A program made the translations under genes and the position numbers. 7,928 nt of DNA from an uncultured Carnobacterium sp. (GTDB lineage Bacteria > Bacillota > Bacilli > Lactobacillales > Aerococcaceae): positions 1-7,928 of the forward strand of contig CALCML010000165.1 in the NCBI GenBank assembly GCA_937967765.1. Direction: 5' to 3'. The notes under the pieces are model-generated. The model made no database searches. It was given only the letters and a program-made list of their open reading frames with translations, and had not been told where the DNA came from. Of this stretch, positions 5,039 through 7,928 are shown piece after piece (position 1 is the first letter of the stretch; the number at the start of each line of letters is the position of its first letter).

Positions 5039-5383
5039 ATGATTAATAATAGTGATTTTGGTGGTTTTATTGTTTCTAATAATATTCTCGAGGGCAAGCC
5101 AATTCGATATACTTTTCGTGATCAATCTATAACCCCACCATTGAATGGATGGAATCTATTATCCATTGAAGATGATGAAGAATATCTTTCAGATGCAACC
5201 AATTTCAAAGTTCTAGGAGCTGATTCCATTTATGAGATTGCTCCAGTGATGTTAGAGATTTTCGAAGCGCCATATGGGACAGATTTATGTTGGCTATATG
5301 AAGAGGGTGTTCATGTGGGCTTTTACGATTTAGTTCAAGAGAGAGAAACTACGATAGAAGAAATTTTATCTTCAGCGAAATAA
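5039..5383 (+). CDS. DUF2185 / Imm33-like protein
   Basis: The 114-residue soluble protein fits the DUF2185 pattern, also described as an Imm33-type immunity domain. GGFIVSNNILEGKPIRYTFRD (residues 8-28) matches the family's opening 'gg-ivS--i-eg-pv-y-yR'. NGWNLLSIEDDEEYL (36-50) matches its conserved GW and acidic 'dEdeeY' block. The segment to about residue 85 matches the 'i-p-l-ap-gt' end. No signal peptide or membrane segment is present. Members have been proposed as immunity proteins of polymorphic toxin loci and also occur as stand-alone genes. No toxin, LXG or secretion gene is seen within this window, so a role in immunity here is only a possibility. The start is fixed by GGAGGAG (5028-5034). 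A strong terminator lies downstream. Confidence 0.65.
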   Translation: MINNSDFGGFIVSNNILEGKPIRYTFRDQSITPPLNGWNLLSIEDDEEYLSDATNFKVLGADSIYEIAPVMLEIFEAPYGTDLCWLYEEGVHVGFYDLVQERETTIEEILSSAK

Positions 5384-5437
5384 GCATCAATTAAATGGTT
5401 CTTTATCAAATAGTGTTGATGAAGAGTTTTAGGAAGG

Positions 5438-5464
5438 GATTAAGCAACTAATTGTTGCTTAATC
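5438..5464. repeat. Perfect 11-bp hairpin after the DUF2185-like gene
   Basis: GATTAAGCAAC (5438-5448), loop TAATT and GTTGCTTAATC (5454-5464) form a perfect stem. It has no U tract. It sits just before the terminator at 5470-5523 and may protect the mRNA 3' end. Confidence 0.7.
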
Positions 5465-5469
5465 TGATA

Positions 5470-5523
5470 TGCTCCCTCTAAAGTAGATACTAAAAGGTAA
5501 ACTACTTTAGAGGGGCATTTTTA
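5470..5523 (+). terminator. Rho-independent terminator of the tautomerase/DUF2185 region
   Basis: TGCtCCCTCTAAAGTAG pairs with CTACTTTAGAGGGGCA through 16 pairs with one bulged T. The loop is about 15 bases and the stem is followed by TTTTT. It is the strongest terminator in the window by stem length. Confidence 0.9.
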
Positions 5524-5690
5524 AGTTGGCCAAAAAACCTACTGCAATAGAATTGTTTTTATATAGTGTGTCTTTTCGTGAGTTGCGTAGTGAATATGTT
5601 TAAGAACGGCACCTGCAAGATTTAATATGTGTTTTTTGAATGCTTGGGTTACAATAGTAAAAGAAACGGTAGTGGAAAGGGAGCTTTTTG
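5524..5690 (+). promoter_or_regulatory. Upstream region of the hydrolase pair
   Basis: No gene is seen here. A TACAAT (5650-5655) is the best -10 candidate, but the -35 position is only T-rich. The ribosome binding site AAAGGGAG (5676-5683) lies seven bases before ATG 5691. This spacing favours ATG 5691 over the in-frame TTG at 5688. Confidence 0.35.
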
Positions 5691-6464
5691 ATGAGATTTC
5701 ATGAAATTGGAGATAATCATAATCCTCATATTGTATTGATTCATGGTGGAGGGAATTCATGGTGGAATTATTTGAGACAAGCACGTCTTCTATCAGATAA
5801 ATACCATGTGATTTTACCAGTTTTAGATGGGCATGGAGAGGAGTTCCGAAAGGAGTATGTATCCACGGAGCAATCTGCGCAGGAAATTATGGAGTATCTA
5901 AAAGACCAATGCGATGGGCATGTGTTTGCTTTGGGTGGAGTCTCTCTTGGTGGACAAATTGTCATGGAGTTACTTTCGTTAGATGCTCATATAGCTGACA
6001 AAGCCATTATTGACGGAAGTCTATGTATTCCACAACCTAAACTAGCGAAAATGAGCATCGCCTTTGTAAAATGTTTTGGGAAGTTGATGTTCGGTAAGGC
6101 TGCATGTAAAATGCAATTAAAACTCATGAGAAAGATGTATCCTAAGATGGCTTATCCGGAAGAATTAGAAAACTACTATTTGGAAGATATGCCACGATTG
6201 CCGATGAAAACATTAGTAACGATTTATAACACCTATATGGCCAGTTATCAATTGAAGCCAGCGATTTCAGATAGTTCAGCAGAGGTTCTCTATATTTATG
6301 GAGAAAAAGAAATGAAGTGCGTGAAGGAATCGGCAAAACTATTTCAGAAAATGCATCCCAATTGCACTTTGTATGAAGCAAAGGGATATAATCACGGATA
6401 TTTGTCTACTTATCTTCCCGTGGAGTGGATGGAATTAGTAACACCATTTTTAGAAAGAGATTAG
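5691..6464 (+). CDS. Alpha/beta hydrolase
   Basis: The 257-residue cytoplasmic protein has the alpha/beta-hydrolase fold. After the first strand, IVLIHGGGNSWWNYL (residues 14-28) carries the HGGG oxyanion-hole region. The nucleophile elbow is ALGGVSLGGQ, with Ser85 in G-x-S-x-G. The likely histidine is His235 in GYNHGYLS. The acid after the seventh strand is less clear: LYIYGEKEMK offers Glu205 or Glu207 where most relatives have Asp. Residues about 115-185 form a helical, Lys/Met-rich cap. I chose ATG 5691 because AAAGGGAG (5676-5683) lies seven bases upstream. It shares a probable operon with the next gene, 28 bases downstream. The substrate is unknown; esterase, lactonase or C-C hydrolase activities are all compatible. 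Confidence 0.85.
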   Translation: MRFHEIGDNHNPHIVLIHGGGNSWWNYLRQARLLSDKYHVILPVLDGHGEEFRKEYVSTEQSAQEIMEYLKDQCDGHVFALGGVSLGGQIVMELLSLDAHIADKAIIDGSLCIPQPKLAKMSIAFVKCFGKLMFGKAACKMQLKLMRKMYPKMAYPEELENYYLEDMPRLPMKTLVTIYNTYMASYQLKPAISDSSAEVLYIYGEKEMKCVKESAKLFQKMHPNCTLYEAKGYNHGYLSTYLPVEWMELVTPFLERD

Positions 6465-6492
6465 TAGCGTTAATAGGAAAGGAGGTTTAGCA

Positions 6493-7386
6493 ATGTCACT
6501 TACGAGTCATCTTGTCCGCACGTTATTTACTATTGGGGACTTAAAACGAGACTTGGGTTGGGTCCCACCGACTGATGTGGAGGTTGTTGAAAATGTATCT
6601 TATGGCCCCTGCGACAAGTGGCATCTGCTGGATCTCTATCGTCCAAAAGACACGGAAGGCAAATTGCCGGTACTTCTTAATATTCATGGCGGTGCTTGGG
6701 TTTACGGGGATAAGAAGGTATACGCTCCGTATTGTATGTATTTAGCTACCCAAGGATTTGCAGTAGTGAATGCTAGCTACCGACTTGCGCCAAAGCACAC
6801 TTTCCCAGCTCCTTTAGAAGATGTTGGGGCTATGGTGGAGTGGATTGTAGACTATGCAGAAGAATATGGTTTAGATCTTTCGAATCTTTTCTTTGTGGGA
6901 GACTCTGCAGGAGCGCATTTAGCGACGGCGTATACGGCTGTTCAGTTGAACGAAGCCTATGCGAAAAGTTTTCCTGGAATTAAAGTAGAGGAAAGATTTA
7001 TTCCCAAAGGCTTGTTGTTAAACTGTGGCGTATTTGATATGGAAGTGGAATGGAAGAAACAAGGACGCGCGTTGACTCCGTTTCTTACGGATTTACTTGG
7101 AGCAAAACCAACTGTTGAAGCTGTGAAGCAGATGAGCCCGGCGCAGTATATAACTTCAAACTTTCCGCCTGTTCATCTAACAACGAGTAATGGAGACTTC
7201 TTACGAAAGCATTCGTATCACCTGAAGGAAGTGTTGGAGAAGAAGGGCGTGGAAGTTGTCTTTAAGGAATATGGAGAGAAAAAGAAACCTCAAGGACATG
7301 TCTTCCATTTGAATCTGAAAAATAAAGTGGGGCAAGAGTGCAACGCGGACCAACTGCAGTTTGTAAAAGAAACGATGAAAAAATAA
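6493..7386 (+). CDS. Alpha/beta hydrolase, HSL-like esterase/lipase (Abhydrolase_3 type)
   Basis: The 297-residue protein resembles the hormone-sensitive-lipase-like carboxylesterases. It shows LLNIHGGAWVYGDKK (residues 61-75), whose HGG supplies the oxyanion hole. Next is VNASYRLAPKHTFPAPLEDV (92-111), typical of the family. The nucleophile elbow is GDSAG, with Ser138 followed by AHLA. Asp235 in TTSNGDFL and His269 in PQGHVFHL complete the likely triad. It has no signal peptide, so it is probably cytoplasmic and acts on short-chain acyl esters. The start is well fixed by AAAGGAGG (6478-6485), seven bases upstream. It is the second gene after another, only distantly related hydrolase and is closed by a terminator immediately downstream. 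The two may act in one catabolic or detoxification step, which is inference. Confidence 0.9.
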   Translation: MSLTSHLVRTLFTIGDLKRDLGWVPPTDVEVVENVSYGPCDKWHLLDLYRPKDTEGKLPVLLNIHGGAWVYGDKKVYAPYCMYLATQGFAVVNASYRLAPKHTFPAPLEDVGAMVEWIVDYAEEYGLDLSNLFFVGDSAGAHLATAYTAVQLNEAYAKSFPGIKVEERFIPKGLLLNCGVFDMEVEWKKQGRALTPFLTDLLGAKPTVEAVKQMSPAQYITSNFPPVHLTTSNGDFLRKHSYHLKEVLEKKGVEVVFKEYGEKKKPQGHVFHLNLKNKVGQECNADQLQFVKETMKK

Positions 7387-7417
7387 AACTCGAAGCAAAT
7401 TTGCTTCGAGTTTTTTT
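7386..7417 (+). terminator. Rho-independent terminator of the hydrolase pair
   Basis: AAACTCGAAGCAAA is followed by its perfect complement TTTGCTTCGAGTTT, and the T tract continues to seven residues. It begins at the stop codon of the second hydrolase gene. Confidence 0.9.
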
Positions 7418-7469
7418 GTGTTAATTGAGATTAATTAATACAAAACAATGAAATTATTTTTTAAAAATG

Positions 7470-7496
7470 TGAAATAAATATTAAAACCCTATTTCA
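7470..7496. promoter_or_regulatory. Candidate operator (TGAAATA inverted repeat) before murQ
   Basis: TGAAATA (7470-7476) and TATTTCA (7490-7496) form an inverted repeat separated by 13 bases, running into the -35 box. A third ATGAAATT lies at 7448-7455. An RpiR/MurR-type regulator would be a natural binder given the gene, but the motif is AT-rich and could be chance. Confidence 0.3.
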
Positions 7497-7520
7497 ATGA
7501 TAGCGCTTTTATGATAAACT
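7492..7520 (+). promoter_or_regulatory. murQ promoter with embedded cre-like site
   Basis: TTTCAA (7492-7497), 17 bp and TAAACT (7515-7520), with TGA just before the -10, form an extended -10 promoter. Between the boxes, ATGATAGCGCTTTTAT (7497-7512) matches the CcpA cre consensus WTGNAARCGNWWWCAW at 14 of 16 positions. A site placed there would block polymerase, giving carbon-catabolite repression, as is common for amino-sugar catabolic genes. Confidence 0.55.
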
Positions 7521-7539
7521 AATGTCAGAAGGAAGTGGG

Positions 7540-7928
7540 ATGATGATAGATTTAATTAAGTTAGATACTGAAAAAAATAATCACCGAACCATAGATATCG
7601 ATGCTGTATCAACGGAAGAGATCCTACGAAAAATTAATAATGAGGATAAGACGGTTGCTTCAATCGTTGAAGAGAGTATAAGGAATATTTCTATCTTAGT
7701 TGACCAGATCGTAGAACGAATGAAAGTCGGTGGACGACTGTTTTATATTGGTGCTGGAACGTCGGGAAGATTAGGAGTATTAGATGCTGCTGAATGCCCG
7801 CCAACATACGGAGTCGATAAAGGACTAGTTGTTGGAATTATGGCTGGTGGAGATAACGCTATGTTTACCGCTCAGGAAGGGGCAGAAGACTCACTCGAAC
7901 TTGCGGCGAAAGACTTGGCCTATTATAA
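7540..7928 (+). CDS. murQ: N-acetylmuramic acid 6-phosphate etherase (5' part)
   Basis: The first 129 residues are present and the gene runs off the window end. MurQ cleaves the D-lactyl ether of MurNAc 6-phosphate to give GlcNAc 6-phosphate, a cytoplasmic step of cell-wall sugar recycling. Family blocks are [20 protein letters not shown] at the N-terminus, INNEDKTVA (32-40), and the SIS-domain sugar-phosphate loop [20 protein letters not shown] (68-87). Glu85 in AECPPTYG is the family's likely catalytic acid. [13 protein letters not shown] follows at 97-109. Two tandem ATG codons (7540 and 7543) could start it. AAGGA (7529-7533) is six bases from the first and nine from the second, so the exact start is uncertain by one residue. 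It has its own promoter after the hydrolase terminator. Transport (PTS) or regulator partners, if any, would lie downstream, outside the window. Confidence 0.95.
   Translation, partial: MMIDLIKLDTEKNNHRTIDIDAVSTEEILRKINNEDKTVASIVEESIRNISILVDQIVERMKVGGRLFYIGAGTSGRLGVLDAAECPPTYGVDKGLVVGIMAGGDNAMFTAQEGAEDSLELAAKDLAYY

Noticed and set aside
5688..5690. TTG start for the first hydrolase
   Set aside because: Its spacing to AAAGGGAG is only four bases, and the adjacent ATG at 5691 has ideal spacing.

Overview
The window looks like chromosomal DNA from a low-GC Gram-positive coccus of the Lactobacillales. The AT-rich composition, AAAGGAGG-type ribosome binding sites, TTGACA/TATAAT-type promoters, short U-tailed terminators, an OppA-type lipoprotein and a FolT-type ECF substrate component all fit. 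The protein set resembles the Carnobacteriaceae (for example Granulicatella), but this is an impression from memory and was not searched.

Layout: (a) 1-65 is the truncated end of an inverted copy of a structured repeat. (b) 160-1776 is an orphan oligopeptide-binding lipoprotein gene with its own promoter and terminator. (c) 1903-3311, minus strand, is a translationally coupled pair, an AraC-family regulator followed by a GNAT acetyltransferase, with a good promoter at 3348-3376. (d) 3490-4283 is a vitamin-uptake unit: promoter, long leader with a tetrahydrofolate riboswitch, and a FolT-family ECF S component. (e) 4273-4803 is a long non-coding stretch. It begins with three tandem ~123-bp hairpin repeats that overlap the folT stop codon, and continues with several more large palindromes. 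(f) 4804-5383 holds a small 4-oxalocrotonate tautomerase-like gene of 59 codons and a DUF2185/Imm33-like gene, closed by a strong terminator. (g) 5691-7386 is a two-gene unit of unrelated alpha/beta hydrolases ending at a terminator. (h) 7540 to the window end is the start of murQ, behind a promoter that carries a cre-like site.

How the genes relate: the window is a run of short independent transcription units rather than one pathway. The clearest regulatory logic is folate sensing by the riboswitch controlling the folate-uptake component, and probable carbon-catabolite control of murQ (cell-wall amino-sugar recycling). The most unusual content is the repeat array. Units 1 and 2 differ in sequence but keep the same nested hairpins through about eleven compensated base-pair changes, which is strong internal evidence for selection on, or transmission of, a folded structure. 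A third related copy lies inverted at the window start. I do not recognise this repeat family by name.
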